In this document: positions 1 through 12,811 of the stretch, in pieces
Layout of the letters: the number at the start of each line of letters is the position of its first letter
How positions within the stretch are numbered: the stretch's first letter is position 1
From: Cenococcum geophilum 1.58
Lineage: Eukaryota > Ascomycota > Dothideomycetes > Gloniales > Gloniaceae
Direction of reading: 5' to 3'
Length of the DNA: 64,000 nt
NCBI GenBank assembly: GCA_001692895.1
Contig: KV748180.1
Span: 4,679,805-4,743,804 of the forward strand
Notes under the pieces: model-generated
Told to the model about the DNA's origin: nothing
Databases searched by the model: none
The model's input: the letters and a program-made list of their open reading frames with translations, nothing else
Program-made: the position numbers and the translations under genes

Positions 1-182
1 CGCTACTATGGTATAAAGAGCTTACCAGTATCCTAGCTGAATTTGGATTAAAACCTATCTTAGGTACTAACTGCCTATTTACTAATAGACGACTTATTAT
101 CTTCTTCTACGTAAACGATATTGCCGTTCTATTTGCTAAAGAGGACCTCCTAAAACTAGAAGAGTTTAAAGCTAAACTACTA
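1..182 (+). pseudogene. Copia A, reverse transcriptase fragment 1 (cut by window edge)
   Basis: This is a fragment of a Ty1/copia reverse transcriptase, read on the plus strand from the window edge. The stretch FFYVNDI near base 110 corresponds to the copia YVDD catalytic box, with the second Asp position changed to Asn, as RIP would do. The reading frame stops at base 182, where gypsy B begins. It resumes at 10805 with the expected next residues (the Y-x-I-R stretch that follows AKLL in fungal copia). The 5' part of the element lies outside the window. It is dead: it is split twice and carries in-frame stops. The family assignment is secure. Confidence 0.85.
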
Positions 183-459
183 TGGTGGTGTGATTTGGCC
201 CCCTAGATTTAATATCTAGATTGGGCGTAGCTTCGGGAGAGCCTAGGCCTTCCATAAGTTATATAGATCGGTCTAGAGCCCTTAAAGTCTTCAATAACTT
301 GGGCGACACCGATAGACACACAATTTTCCTTTAATATACTCTTTTCTTTCTCTTCTTACTGCTTAATTCTAACTGATAGTAACCGACTAATAGACTGACC
401 AACTGACTGACAGACAGCACTAAGACTTTCTTATCTTAGAGAGGTCGTACCCTCCTATA
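183..459 (+). repeat. Gypsy B 5' LTR (277 bp)
   Basis: It starts TGGTGGTGTG and ends CTCCTATA. The equivalent 3' LTR ends TTCTACA, so the original terminus was probably CA. Differences from the 3' LTR that I could align by eye are transitions, as expected for RIP. Confidence 0.92.
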
Positions 460-843
460 TATTTTATGGTATTCTACATAGGGACGACGGCAAGCTCTTT
501 AGATTGGAAGTCTGGTGCTCTATACACAGGAGACGTATAGGAACGATCTGGAACTGCGATAGAACGACTAAGATAAAGAAGTACGGGCATATAAGTGACC
601 TATGCGCAGCCACCGCCATAAAGAATGAACCGACGACACTTGCCGAGCTCTCTATACGGGAATGGTGGTCGGCAAGCAGCGACGAGAAGGCGAGTACGTA
701 GTATAGTAAGACGAAGGATAAAAGGAAGGACTATAGTACACCAGGAACGGCAGAGAAAAGTCTTTTATATTTTATTTACTATATTTACAACGGCCTATAC
801 TATTATTCTCGTATTTATTAGAGCTACCTTTAAATTTATAATA
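460..843 (+). other. Gypsy B leader
   Basis: This is an untranslated leader between the 5' LTR and the probable gag start. A TGGTATTC stretch a few bases inside the LTR could be the primer-binding site, but I could not match it to a tRNA. The gag frame is open upstream to an ATG at 625, so translation might begin there instead of at 844. Confidence 0.5.
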
Positions 844-3540
844 ATGGCGACAGTACTAGTAAAGGGATTATTAGGAATGTTAGGCCTATTCTACGATAAC
901 GGTAAGGGTGCTAAAAAGGGAGAGGAAAGTAAGCAGCCTATTAAACTGCGAAGCTCTTCTAAACTAGGGCATACGATACTAACCCCAACTCCTACAATAT
1001 TAGGGACCGACAACCCTTAATAGATAGAGGATAAGGGTTATAAGGTCCACCTACCTGTCCCTAAAAAGACTATAGGTCCATTACCTCCTACTAGACTACC
1101 AATAGAATAAGATAAGGTGTATATTATGGCCTAGCCTATACCGGCTTTGGGAACCCCTAGGACCCCTTACTTTACGGGACAAAATATATTGCAATTTATC
1201 GAATAGTATAAGCGGCTATGTATCCGGCACCGTATTACGGATAATAAGAAGTATTAAGGACTTCCAGAGTATTGCGACTATTAGATAGGGATATGGATCC
1301 AAAGTCTGCCTAAGTTTGCTATTAGTAACTAGATAGAACTTATAGGAAAGCTTAGGATAGACTACTAAGGAAGTAACTACTTTTAATAAGTTAAAATAGT
1401 AGAATTCTTAGAAGCTTATATACTATAGTATAGGAATAATCCACCTAGCAGTATACGCGAATACTATAGGCAGTTTACGTTAATCTCCTAAAAGGTTACT
1501 AAGGCTAGTAATTTAGAAAACCGCAAATAAGGGTACTGGTTTATAAGAGGACTCCTATTTAAATACTAAAGATATATAATAACTAAAATAGGAGCCGACC
1601 CCAATAGGTGAGAGTTTTTTAACTTCTACCTGCTAAGGAGAGCTGTAGAAGATAGGCTTAATTTATATAAAGGCGCCGATCGGTTATTAATTATAAATTC
1701 TAAGAAATAAGGCCTTTGTTAGCTAGTTAGATAATTCTATAATTAGTAACTAGCTATAATAAACTAAAGAAATGCTGCCCTTTAATTACCTGTAGTCTCT
1801 TAGCTAAGCGAGTTAGTAAATACCCGTTAAGCGACTTAGGAAACAGACCCTAAACTAGAGAAGCTTACTAATTAACTCCGGAAGCTTAATCTTGGGACGG
1901 TTAAATTAGTAGGCGTTATATCTTTAATGCCGTTCCTAAATAGGATTCGCTAAGATCTAATATAGTATATATAGCTCCTAAATAGGGCGTTAATGCGTTA
2001 AGAATAAATAGATCTATAACCGGCACTAGGTAATAATAGACCGCAGCCGCCCTATAAAGGAGCGCTATAAGAACAATATAAGCCAGGCCTAGGAAGGTAT
2101 AAAGGGCTAGGGAACTTTGGCGTATACTAGATATAAAATTAGATGTGTTATAGATATAAGGGTGCCTACTATTTTATTAATTAGTGTCCAGAGCTTAAAG
2201 AGTTAGTTTATTGTAGTTTCCTATATATAAACAAAAATAACCAAATATACGCTAGAATACGTAAGCGCCTAGAAAATATAATTCCGTATTTACTAAGCGA
2301 CAATTAGATCTAGTTCTTTAAAGACTGGCTAAGGTAGAACGCGAATATTAATCCTAATACGTTAGCGATAGGTGTCTAACTAAAGGCAGCTTCTGTGGAG
2401 CTTATAGAGGGTAGTAACGCTAAAAGTAAAAAGGAACTTAGTAAGTCTTAGGAAGATATATACTAAGTAGAGTCAATATACATTAATTTAGTAGGGGCCG
2501 TAACCTAGTTATAGCCTATACTATAGGTATATAATCTTAGGAGACCGTAAGGGGAAGTAAGGGTAATGAAATAGCCTCTAAAACCATCTAGTCCGCAATT
2601 AGTAACGGTTCGAAATATACAACTAGGAGGATATGTCTAAATTACACTACGGCCCTAGTAGTAGGCTCCTCTACTACCGTTAAGCAGTAATAGGGGTAGT
2701 GAAATAAATTATACTAAATAGCTAAGATAGATGGAGCAAATGGCGGATATAATAATAATAGTTAAAGCATTACAACTAAAGCCAGTTAGGAAAATAAATA
2801 TACTAAAAGGAAACGTCCCGAGCCTAATAGTGATGGCGGATAAAATCTTATTAAAAACTATTAAAGTTACTATTAGTGACTGCCTTATATACATGCCTAA
2901 AGTCATAAGGCTATTCTTTAAGCCTCTTCTATTACCCCTTATAGAGCCTTACTAACAGAAGTAGGAGGACGTTAAGGTATCCGTGTTATTAGTATACCTA
3001 ACGTTCTATGCTAATTAAGCCGGCCTAATAACTGCTAAAGTGGACTAGATTGAACGAGAAGTAAAATTTATCCGGTTTTAAAGGCGGTACCTAAAGGTAG
3101 AAGTGCAGATAGGAGACGGAAGGGCTAAATGCTTAATTAACTTTGGAGCTAAGCTTAACCTTATTAAGGAAAGCGTAGCCCTATAATATAGCCTGCTAAT
3201 ATTAAGTCTGCCTTTATAGTTATAAGGCGCGCATCTAATGTTTATAAATAGAACTTAGTCTAAGTTTATTAGGCTAGTATATGCGGTCCCTATAGTAATA
3301 GGTAACGTCTTAATATCTATAACGTTTATTGCTGTAGGGGAAATGCTATATAAGGTAATACTTGGTAAGCTATAGTTAGTAAGGGCTAGACTAGTAACGA
3401 AATATACCATAATAGGTTAGGTATCTTATATTATTTAATTAGAAGATAGTAGAGTTAAAATAAGGTTCTTAACGCCCTATAAGGATGCGATGTTCTTTAA
3501 ACTAGATAAAGGTATTAGTATAGAAAATAGTTTAGGAAAT
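844..3540 (+). pseudogene. Gypsy B gag-protease
   Basis: This is the capsid/nucleocapsid polyprotein and retropepsin of gypsy B, read in one frame from ATG 844 (an upstream in-frame ATG lies at 625). A zinc-knuckle remnant lies near 2145-2190, where the second Cys and the His positions now read Tyr (C-Y-R-Y-K-G-A-Y-Y). The protease active site is near 3100-3170: LINFGAKLNLI stands where the family has L-I-D-S/T-G-A-x-x-N-L-I, so the catalytic Asp is lost. Most stops are TAG or TAA at likely Gln codons. The RT lies in the frame one base back, so the family either used a -1 frameshift near 3540 or this copy has an indel there. It is non-functional. Confidence 0.82.
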
Positions 3541-3542
3541 AT

Positions 3543-6500
3543 ATAGCCGGTATAATCACTAGGATTATATCTGGGGTTACTTATAACCTAGCGTATTAGG
3601 ATAAAGAGGATATTAAAAATAAAGAGGAGGGAGATAAGGTGCGGCTCTAATACAGACATATACTGTTTTAGATATCCGCTAAACAGAGCTATTAGTAAGG
3701 AGAGGAGTATAATATTAGATGGAGAGAGCTTAATAGTAAAACGTTAAAGGAAGTCCTAAAGAAATACTTAAGGAAGAATTAGAAGCTAGTATTTAAAGTA
3801 AAAGCTAAGTCCCTTATATATTAAATATTAAAGATAACAGATCTATTTATAATGTAAATAGAAAGCTACTAGAGTAAGGACTAACTAAACGCTATAAATA
3901 TAGTAACTGTATATAAACGGAAAGTAGATAAAGTCTACCTAGTTAATTTATTAGTATTAGATAGAATAGTTATAGGAGGTATAGTGAAATAGCAAGAGGT
4001 GGCCTTATGTTAATAGAAGGTGTCTATTTAAGGATTGCTTTTTAAACCGTATAATTATTTTCTTAAGCCGCGATATACTAAGCTGGCCTATAGTATACGA
4101 CTAAAGCTAAAATAATTAGAGCGTATAATTATAGGAGATATTTAGCTAAGAGAATAAGAGATCCTTAAGGCCATATTGTTTAACTAAGAAGAGGCTCTAG
4201 TATAGGAGTTCTCTAAGATGGGTTGTGTTAGTAGAGACGTAACCCTACTACTAAAGATTAAAACCGTGCTGTATAAAGTATAGTAAGTACCGAACTTTCC
4301 AGTACCTAGGGCCCTACGAGGAAAAGTAATAAATATGTTACGAGAACGACTAGCTTAAGGGACTTTAGAATATTACGAAAGCCTATATAAAAATCTATGG
4401 TTTTTTATAAGTAAGAAGGAACGTAATAAGTACCGACTAATTAATATAGTGATAAATATTAACCGAGTAACTGTTAGGGACGCAAATCTACTACTATATG
4501 CCGATGAATTTTTTAAGGAGTTTATAGGGTATAAGGTTATATCTCTAGTGGACATTTTCTTTAGCTATGACTAATTGGAGCTAGATATAGAAAGCTAGAA
4601 CTTAATAGCTTTTATAATACCTCTGGGACTTCTATAATAAACAATAGTACCTATAAAAGGTATAAATTCCGTAGCCTAGTTCGTGCAGATAATTACTAAG
4701 ATCTTAGAACGGCACATCCTATACTATACCCTGCTATTTCTGGATAATATTATAGTAAAAGGCCTATAGACGGTGTATAATAGGGAGGAGAGCCTTCTAG
4801 GCGTATGTAGATATATTCTGGAATATATTATATAGCTAGACGGAGTGCTTGCCAATTTGGAACAAGCTAGGTATATAATTTTAGGCGTAAAGTCTTATTT
4901 CTATAAAGACGAGATTATAGTAGTTGGCTACTGCTGTAATGGAAAAGGGCGATATTTGGAAGAGTTAAAGGTTATAAAGATTATTTACTAGAAAAACTAT
5001 AAAGATATTATATTAGCCCGAGCGTTCCTAGGAGTTATTGTATATTACCGAATATAGGTAGAAGACTTCGTAATTAAGGTAGAGTTAATCTTCCAACTAT
5101 TACGAGTAAACGTTCTATTTATATAGGGCATAGAGTAGATAGCCGCTATAAAGACTTTAAAGCATACAGTTACTACTACACCCGTATTAGTTTAGCTAGA
5201 TTATAATAAAGGGGCTAGGCTAATTATTCTCGCCGTTAACACATGCAAGAATAGATGGGGGTGCGGCCTTATATAACTAGACGTATAAGGTTATTGTTAC
5301 CTATATTAATATAAAAGCGGTATCTAGTCTTAGGCGGAGTAAAAATATAATTTAGGAAAGCTTAAATATCGGGTGTTACTATATACGTTAAAGAAGTGTC
5401 GCGTATACCTATATAGCGTTTGCTTTATAGTGGAGATAGACGTAAATACCCTAGTCATATAACTAAATTGTGCCGCTACTGATTTACCTGGAGCCTTAAT
5501 AATAAGATAGCTAGCATGGATCTAGCTATGGGACTTTAATGTTAGATATATACTAGGGAAGAAGAATAGCCTAGCTAATAGACTTTTATAATGGCTACCT
5601 AATAGTAAGTAACCTAATGAGCCGACTAAGGATATTAAAGAGTTTATTAACTGTAAACTAAGTGCCTTAAAATATACGGCTACCCCTCTTAAAATGGAAG
5701 CGGGTCTACTACTAGAAGACTTATATTTAGAGGAATCTTAGGAGATTATAAAGTGGCTAGTGACCTTATAATATCTAGAAGAGATAAATACCAAGGAGTT
5801 TAAAAAGTTTAAACGATATACGCTAAAGTTCTTAGTGCGTAATTAACAGCTCTTTTACTAGTAGTTAAAAAATGTACTAATATAAAGGGTAGTTAATAAT
5901 AAGGACGCTTAGTAGGAGATTATTAAAAGCCTTTATAATTAAAGCGGATATTATAGATAAGAGGGAACGTATTAGAGGATCTTAAATTAATATTAGTGGC
6001 TAGGGCTATGGGATTAAATATTATAGTATATTAAGTTATATCTATAATGCTAGGAGCGATAGCTGGGATAGGAAGAAGAAGTAATATACCCTACGTAGGA
6101 GTCTACCTTATGGCAACAAGTAGCAGTGGATATTATATTTATACCTTTTAGCTAATTTAGATTTTAGTACCTAGCTATTACCCGAGAATATATATCTAGA
6201 TAGGTAAAAGCTTGCGCCCTTTAAAATAAGGATATAAAAAGTATAGCAAAGTTCCTTTATAAAGATGTTATCTACTAATAAGGAGTATTTGGATAACTCT
6301 CTATAGATAGTAGAGGAGAGAATGCTAATATTACCGCTGCGCTCGCAGAGCTCTATAATATTAAAAGGGTTATAGCTTCTGCTTACTATGCTTAGGCGTA
6401 AGGCTTTATAAAGTAAGGCTATAAACCTATAATAGACGCTTTAGTGAAGATGGATGGCTTATAGCTGGATAATCTTTATACTGTTTTGTAGGCAGATAGG

Positions 6501-7317
6501 ATAACTATTAAGCGGCCGACGGGAATAACGCCGGTAAGAGTTATATACGGATATAAGTATATCCTTCCTATTGAACTCTGCATACCTACTTGGTAGACAC
6601 TGCCTTAGTAAATAGTCTGGACTACTATAGAGCTGCTAGTACTTTATGTAAAGTAGTTTAACTAAAGAGACGTAGATATAAAAAAGGCTGTTGCGCGTAT
6701 AAGACGACTAAGGGTAGTAAATAAGGAGTACTTTAATAATACCTACTATATTCGCTAGGACGGATTTAAGGTTAGAGATATAGTTATACTTTATAATATA
6801 TAGCTTAAGCAAGACTATTCTAGCAGTTATAAGTTGGATCTAAAATAGCTGGGCCTGTTCTGCGTATATAAGAGTTACCCTTATAAAGGATGGTATTTAA
6901 TTAAGGATCTTAACAGTATGCCGTTTTGTAATTAAACTCTAGGGAATAGATTAAAGAAGTTTTATTAATAATAGATGTTTAAGGTCCGCTAGGAAGACTA
7001 GCTTAACTAGTTAGGCGGAACTATGCTATAAGAAATAACAGCAGAGCTAGAACCTAAGGAGGATATTATATAAAATCCACCAGTATTATAACACCGTATA
7101 GTTTAAGAAGTACGCGTTTTAGAAAGATTATTTAATAGAACTAAGTATAAAATATTTAACTAGGGGATAGTTAAGTTCTAAGGTGGGGAAGAAGATGTAG
7201 ATAACAGCTATATAACCCGTCCGTTTATTTACTGTATTTCTTAAAGCTCTTTTTATTACGCTTTCTTATTTGCTTTTTTAGTTATAGGAATCTAATATAT
7301 GGTGGCAGTAAGGTAAG
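3543..7317 (+). pseudogene. Gypsy B pol (RT, RNase H, integrase)
   Basis: This is the pol polyprotein, read in the frame one base back from gag. The RT fingers and palm lie near 4250-4800, with the box FLDNIIVKG in place of F-L-D-D. RNase H lies near 5220-5460. The integrase core lies near 6100-6460, around VAVDIIFIPFS, with later NITAALAELY and ASAYYAQAQG stretches typical of the D,D,E core region. A C-terminal beta-barrel-like region (KVRDIVILYN) is near 6770. In-frame stops are frequent and nearly all TAG/TAA. The boundary with the third frame is near 7317. It is dead but easily recognised. Confidence 0.85.
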
Positions 7318-7326
7318 GATAGAAGA

Positions 7327-10300
7327 ATGTTTACGCATAACTATCTAGTATTGTTTACTGCAAAGATATTAGTTCTGCTTACCGACTTTATTAAGCTAAT
7401 AGCGATTTTCTATCCTAGGGATAGAAAATTATAATTAGTCTATTTAATGATTAGAGCCGGCAGAACTCCATACCGCTACCTAGATTTAGTAGACTATTTA
7501 GATTAGGAAACCCTATTTAAAACTTCACCTTTTTACCCTTAATAAACCTTAAATATAGTCGTAATTAGTTAAAGTTATAAGTTAAACAGAATTAATAACA
7601 GTATATTTATTATGTCTTTATCTAGTAGACTTTTAGTACTATATAAAGGAGCTAAGTAATAGATTAGTGATGTCCTTACAGAAGTTAGAGGCTTTATAGT
7701 TAATTAGTGTTAGGTAGTGCTCCTCTAAATCTATAACGAGATTCTACTCTCTTAAGAAAACTACGTAGATGCTGCTAGTGTAGTAGTTAATTTTGTTAAC
7801 TAGGATAACGGGCTATAAGCATCTCTAAAAAGGGACGCGTTTTTATTAATCTTTAAGGACATTTTTAACGTTAGTAAGATGGCAAAAGATTAAAGAAATT
7901 AGTGTAATAAAGCTAGAGAAACTATCTAAAAGTTTTAGGGACAAGGTGTTCTTAACGGTCTACTTAAATACGCGGTCTCCTACTACTTCCTTTCTACTAT
8001 CTAAAAGCTCACCGTCTACCTACTTTATAAAGTAACGGCACAAGTTAATAAGGCCCTAATTAATAGGCTTAAATATCTAGGACGCAGCATTAAGAACACT
8101 ACTTAACTGCAGCTAACCGATTTTATACTCGCGCTAAAGATGCTAGGAAGGGTAGTATTAGACTAGGTAGTAAATAAGTATAGCTTAGGAAGATACTTAA
8201 CTGGCTTTCTTGTTTTAAACGGGGACCTACTACCAAGAAGTAGGAGACTAACTACTATGGGACTAGAGGTTACTAATATTAGAATTAGATAAGTAGGAGA
8301 GAGCTTAGCTCTTACACTATAAATATATTTATAATATGCTTCTGACGTAATAAATCCCTTAGCCTTTTAGCTATTAATGCCTGTTTAAGGAGGAGGCGTT
8401 AGTATTATACTAAGTCCGTCCCAATAAGGATTACCTATATTAGTTAACTCGCCCTTATTATCTATAAACAAGAGCATTCTTATAGCTAGAACGCCTGTTG
8501 GCTTACCCTTACAGCTGCTAGTATCTTTATTAAGAAGGAATCTAAGAAGAGGGTTGATAATTGCTTACCCAGAAGTAGGAGGGCTAGGAGTAGAATTAAT
8601 ATTTAATAAGAACGTTATTGAGCTAGAAGATAATAAGGAGTATATTAGGGAGGCCGTAGATGCTATAGCGATACTCCGCGTAAAATAAGGGTATAACTGT
8701 AAGGATAATATGCCCGCTTATCTTAAGGTGTTCCTAAACTAAACTACTAAAATCAAACTAACTAAGGTTATAAAGCTCTTGCGTAGTTAGTATAGGGTAG
8801 CTAGTTTTAATCTAGAGATATATAAGGTCTACTAGATACATACGCAAGCTATAGGAGGACGTATAGGTTTAGCAATAAAGGGTTTAAACTATGCCGCACT
8901 ATATTATAGACTCCGTTTAATATATTACGCTTATAACTACTTTAGCACTATAAAGACCGATCCTACTACGTACTTTTAGTTTAGAAAGGCTTATAGACCT
9001 TTAGTTTCGTTTAATTCTTTAAAACTATATAAGTTTATTTATAACTTAGCGCTAAGGTTTTTATATAATAGAGAGGCTTTACTTAATTAGATAATGTTAC
9101 TAGAAGACTAAGAAGTGTGGTAGCGAGAAGGATCCGTGATTTTAAATGCGTTTAGATGGTAGTAGGATTCTAGTATCTTGGCGATAATTAATAAGAAAAT
9201 GCGTATATACCGCCACTATTAGCTTCTGATTAATAGGCGGCCAAATTATAGCTAGTTAAGAATAATGGTCTATAGTCTTTACTAATAGCTAATGAGATAA
9301 GACCCTTAGTATTATTGTCTCTATTGCGCTCTTAGACCTAATAGCTAGTGGCGACTTATTTCCTACCCTTATTATACAAAATTTACGGCTAAAGGAGACT
9401 CTACAGCTTTCCGTTATATTAATATTAATATTCCCTCGCTCCTTAAAAGTAGATACAGTGCTAATATAATTTAAGGGAGCGTTTCTTTAGATAATAAGAC
9501 TAAGGATAACTGCACGATTATTCTACCTGGTATGCATCACCACTTAAAATTATAGTGGGAGGATTTTAAGGCGTAAGGATTAACTAAAGGCGATGGATTT
9601 GTTTATAAGATCTCTAACTAAGACTAGACTACTAAAGACATAGAAAAGTATGCGACTGACTAGGTAGCTTAGCTATGTGAGAAAGGAGATATATATATAA
9701 CTATGCCTTACCTTCCTTATAGAGCGAAAGGACCTTTAACTGGAACCCGGCGAATAATGCTACTATAGTTTATTAGTATTTAGGACGATTATAATAACCT
9801 TAAGGTTACTAAAGGAGGTACTTAGGTAGAGTTAGCAGATGCGCACTAAGACTTAAGAGCGCCGCCCTATACGCCGTCTGGATATTCCAATCTCTATAGC
9901 GCGATTCTATATTGCTTCCCTGTAGTAGTTAAGCTTATAGCTGCTAGCGCTCTATCTAACGCCCTTCTTAGTAAACGACAATGGGATTCTTTAGCGGTAA
10001 TTTAAGATTGTAATTTTTTTCTTAATGGCAACGGGAACGAAGTTAGGAAATAGATATATTTTTACTGTCTTAGGGCCGTTAAGAATTATAAAGATGCGTT
10101 TAAGCTGATGCGTGCAACTGAAATGGAGCGCATTAATAGCCGCTTATACTTCTACTACGTTAATAATAGAATTAATCCTTTAACTGTTGCGGTAGATATA
10201 AATAGAGTACCCTTAATTATTATAGAAGGATAGAGTTATATAGAGTTACCTAAAGAGTTGTAGAACAGAACTAAGTAAATAGAAGGATATAAAAGAGCCA

Positions 10301-10545
10301 TATTATTTAAGAGCCGCTAGTCTAATATATCTTATACTACCTAGCTAGGCGAATAAGAATGGTCTCGTTTAACTAGAACGGAGTCTTCTTATTTACTATC
10401 TTGGGTTTATAGTAAAGGTAAGGAACGTATACGATTACCTACCACGCCTTTATTTTAAAGATAAGGAGTTTTAAAGTTTTAGAAGTTGTTAGGGGACAAT
10501 AACTTAGGTAGGGGAGGTATGTGGTGGTGTGATTTGGCCCCTTAG
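7327..10545 (+). pseudogene. Gypsy B third ORF after pol, possible 2-oxoglutarate dioxygenase-like protein
   Basis: A single reading frame of about 1,070 codons, broken only by RIP-type stops, runs from ATG 7327 (a second candidate start is at 7612) across 7612-10521 and ends three bases-worth of codons inside the 3' LTR at TAG 10543. It occupies the position of env or of accessory genes in other gypsy elements. I see no signal peptide or membrane anchor typical of env. Around 9409-9440 the frame reads FRYININIP, which RIP could derive from an H-x-D motif. Near 9517 is ILPGMHHH. At about 9690-9770 is GDIYITMPYLPY followed by GTRR. The spacing H-x-D, then H, then R, with a GD-x-x-I-T-M-P strand, resembles an Fe(II)/2-oxoglutarate dioxygenase core. 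The fold is my inference. That the frame is a genuine extra gene is much firmer. Confidence 0.65.
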
Positions 10546-10798
10546 ATTTAATATCTAGATTGGGCGTAGCTTTAGGAGAGCCTAGGCCTTCTATAAGTTA
10601 TATAGATTGGTTTAGAGCCCTTAAAGTCTTTAATAACTTAGGCGACACCAATAGATATATAATTTTCCTTTAATATACTCTTTTCTTTCTTTTTTTACTG
10701 CTTAATTCTGACTAATGGTGACCGACTAATAGACTGACTGACCGACTAATAGACAGCACTAAGACTTTCTTATCTTAGAGAGGTCGTACCCTTCTACA
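10522..10798 (+). repeat. Gypsy B 3' LTR (277 bp)
   Basis: It is preceded by a purine-rich tract (GGTAGGGGAGG at 10507-10517). It starts TGGTGGTGTG, ends TTCTACA, and is the same length as the 5' LTR. It carries more C-to-T and G-to-A changes than the 5' copy. Confidence 0.93.
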
Positions 10799-10804
10799 CT
10801 ACTA

Positions 10805-11241
10805 TATTAATATAAGATCCGTATACTAAAAGACCTATAGTAGTTTCTAAGAATCTAAATTGGATTAAGTAAGTAGAAAGCTCTGGCTTTACTAAGACTC
10901 CTATATTAAAAAGATAGCCAATTAATTCAATATTTAACTAGGTAGATTTTCTAAGTTACTACTTTTTACTAACAAACTGATTCCGTCTAACCAGTAGATA
11001 AACCCTTAAAGAATACTAGCCTACTAGCAACGGGTTAGCTTACTAGCTTACCTAGCCATATTTAGAAGGCCTAATATTACTAAGACGTATTCTAAGCTAG
11101 CCGAATTTCTTACTAATTTAAATTAAAGACACCTTAACGCGGCAAACTAAGCTATTGCCTACTGTCTTAGAACAAAATCTATAGCTATTAAATACTCTAG
11201 CAAAGTATTTGGAGCCTATATCTACTTTAGAAACCCTAACG
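10805..11241 (+). pseudogene. Copia A, RT/RNase H fragment 2
   Basis: This continues the copia polyprotein interrupted at 182. It reads a Y-x-I-R stretch, then a region ending in YQQRVGLLAYLA and SKLAEFLTN, then AIAYCLRTKSIAIKYSS, the usual connection between RT and RNase H in fungal copia. It is cut at 11241 by a TIR element and resumes at 12138. In-frame stops are RIP type. Confidence 0.82.
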
Positions 11242-12137
11242 TTAGGAAAAAATTTAGCAGCATTTTGCTAGTATTTTTAGCATTTTGTAGCATTTCGTAG
11301 CATTTAAAACAGACTATACGCATTAAGTAGCATCTAGGTAGCTATATATATATATTATATATAAAAAAAAAAATTTTAGATAGATAATTGGATATAGTAT
11401 ATTATATAATAATATTTTTTTAAAATTACTTATAAATTACGTAAGTTATTCTACTTCTAAAAAAAGTTTAAATTTTTTTAAATTTTTTTTAAAAAGTAGA
11501 ATAACTTACGTAACTTATAAGTAATTTAACGTAGTCTGCGGGCATGTGGCCATTGCGGGCATGTGGCCACCCTACCAAAATCACCAAAAAACCCAAAAAA
11601 CCGCCCTTTAATATTTTAACAACGGCTTAATAATAAATTATAAAAATTTATAATTAGACTCTTATACTTACTTTAAGACCTCTATTAAAGTTTTAAAGTA
11701 ATTNNNTNAGTNNTTNTTAANATATTATAATTTAGCTTTTAAATTTAAGCCTAATTATTATATCTTAAGAACTACTTATTAAATTACTTTAAAACTTTAA
11801 TAGAGGTCTTAAAGTAAGTATAAGAGTCTAATTATAAATTTTTATAATTTATTATTAAGCCGTTGTTAAAATATTAAAGGGCGGTTTTTTGGGTTTTTTA
11901 GTGATTTTGGTGGGGTGGCCATATGCCCGCAATGGCCACATGCCCGCAGACTACGTTATAAAAAGATTATTATCTAATATACTATATCTAATTATCTATC
12001 TAAAAATAAATTTTTTATATATAATATATATATATAGCTGCCTAGATACTGCTTAATGCGTATAGTCTGTTTTAAATGCTGCGAAATGCTGTGAAATGCT
12101 AAAAATGCTAGCAAAATGCTGCTAAATTTTTTCCTAA
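11242..12137. mobile_element. TIR element (outer) interrupting copia A
   Basis: The terminal inverted repeats start TTAGGAAAAAATTTAGCAGC on the left and have the exact reverse complement at 12118-12137. The arms extend about 180 bp, with runs of GCATTTTG-like units. The interior holds an AT-rich palindrome (about 11424-11526) and a nested MITE (11529-11956). Without the nested MITE the element is about 465 bp. No protein is encoded. The target-site duplication is unclear: only CG, or a blurred ACG, flanks both ends. A related terminus (CAGGAAAAAATTTACCAGC) occurs at 30942, so the original end may have begun CAGG, as in hAT elements. Confidence 0.8.
11529..11956. mobile_element. Palindromic MITE with TA duplication (nested)
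   Basis: This 428-bp near-perfect palindrome has TIR ACGTAGTCTGCGGGCATG and is flanked by TA (11527-11528 and 11957-11958). The two arms of about 200 bp meet at the run of N at 11704-11721, probably because the hairpin centre could not be sequenced cleanly. A TA duplication and lack of coding fit a non-autonomous Tc1/mariner-type element. The arm core resembles that of the MITE at 16064. Confidence 0.85.
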
Positions 12138-12811
12138 CGAAAGGAGAAGACGTTACCTTTTACGGAGCATTTAATATAGTATTTACAAACCATAAGGAGA
12201 CTAAACGGAGCTCTTAAGGATACCTATTTATTCTATTTAGAGGACTAATTGATTAAAAAGCGACCCTATAATAATTGGTAACTTACTTAACTACTAAAGT
12301 GGAGCTTCTCTTCCTGTCTACTGCTGCTATTAAGATTATCTAGTGGCAACAATTCTTTAAGGCAATCGGCTTTAAGATAGAGCGCGAATTTACCCTACTA
12401 TATAATAATATGTAGACTATCCGCCTGCTAAGACAGGATACACTAAAACTGGACACTAAGCTTTAATATATCGACGTATATTAGCACTGGCTTAAACAGG
12501 AAGTCTAAGATAAAAAGATTAACGTTTAATGGGTCCTAATAAACAAGATGCCTACTAACGGCCTTACTAAGGTCCTACCCCGTCAAAAGCATAAGGCTTA
12601 AATAATGCAATTGAATTTAGTAGATATTCGACATTAGATCAATTGATTCCATTTGCAATATCCGCAATATCTACGATATTCGCAATATCCGTCATAGTTA
12701 CCCCATCCTTTTACTACTCCCAAATTGTATCTAAATTTCCTATTTTGGTATAATCTCTACCTTTATTTTTGTTTTCTACAGCTTTAACTACACTATTAAA
12801 TCTAGGGGGGG
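12138..12811 (+). pseudogene. Copia A, RNase H C-terminus and 3' untranslated region
   Basis: This is the last part of the copia polyprotein. It reads ETKRSS, GYLFILF, then VELLFLSTAAIK, VLINKMPTNGLTK and LPRQKHKA, the diagnostic end of fungal copia RNase H (M-P-A-D-G-L-T-K-x-L in intact members). Coding ends near 12640. The rest to 12811 is untranslated, with short CGCAATATC repeats and a polypurine tract CTAGGGGGGG just before the LTR. Confidence 0.85.

Larger units (their letters stand above)
183..10798 (+). mobile_element. Gypsy B, complete LTR retrotransposon inserted in copia A
   Basis: This is a full-length Ty3/gypsy element on the plus strand with two 277-bp LTRs. It is flanked by the 6-bp direct repeat CTACTA (177-182 and 10799-10804). 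Removing the element and one repeat rejoins the copia reverse transcriptase in frame. The internal order is leader, gag with zinc knuckle and protease, pol (RT, RNase H, integrase) in another frame, then a third long reading frame up to the 3' LTR. All frames have RIP-type stops. The 10.6-kb length is large for the superfamily because of the extra 3' frame. Confidence 0.93.

Noticed and set aside
2709-2955. Overlapping frames on opposite strands
   Set aside because: The plus frame is part of gypsy B gag, and the minus one is its shadow.
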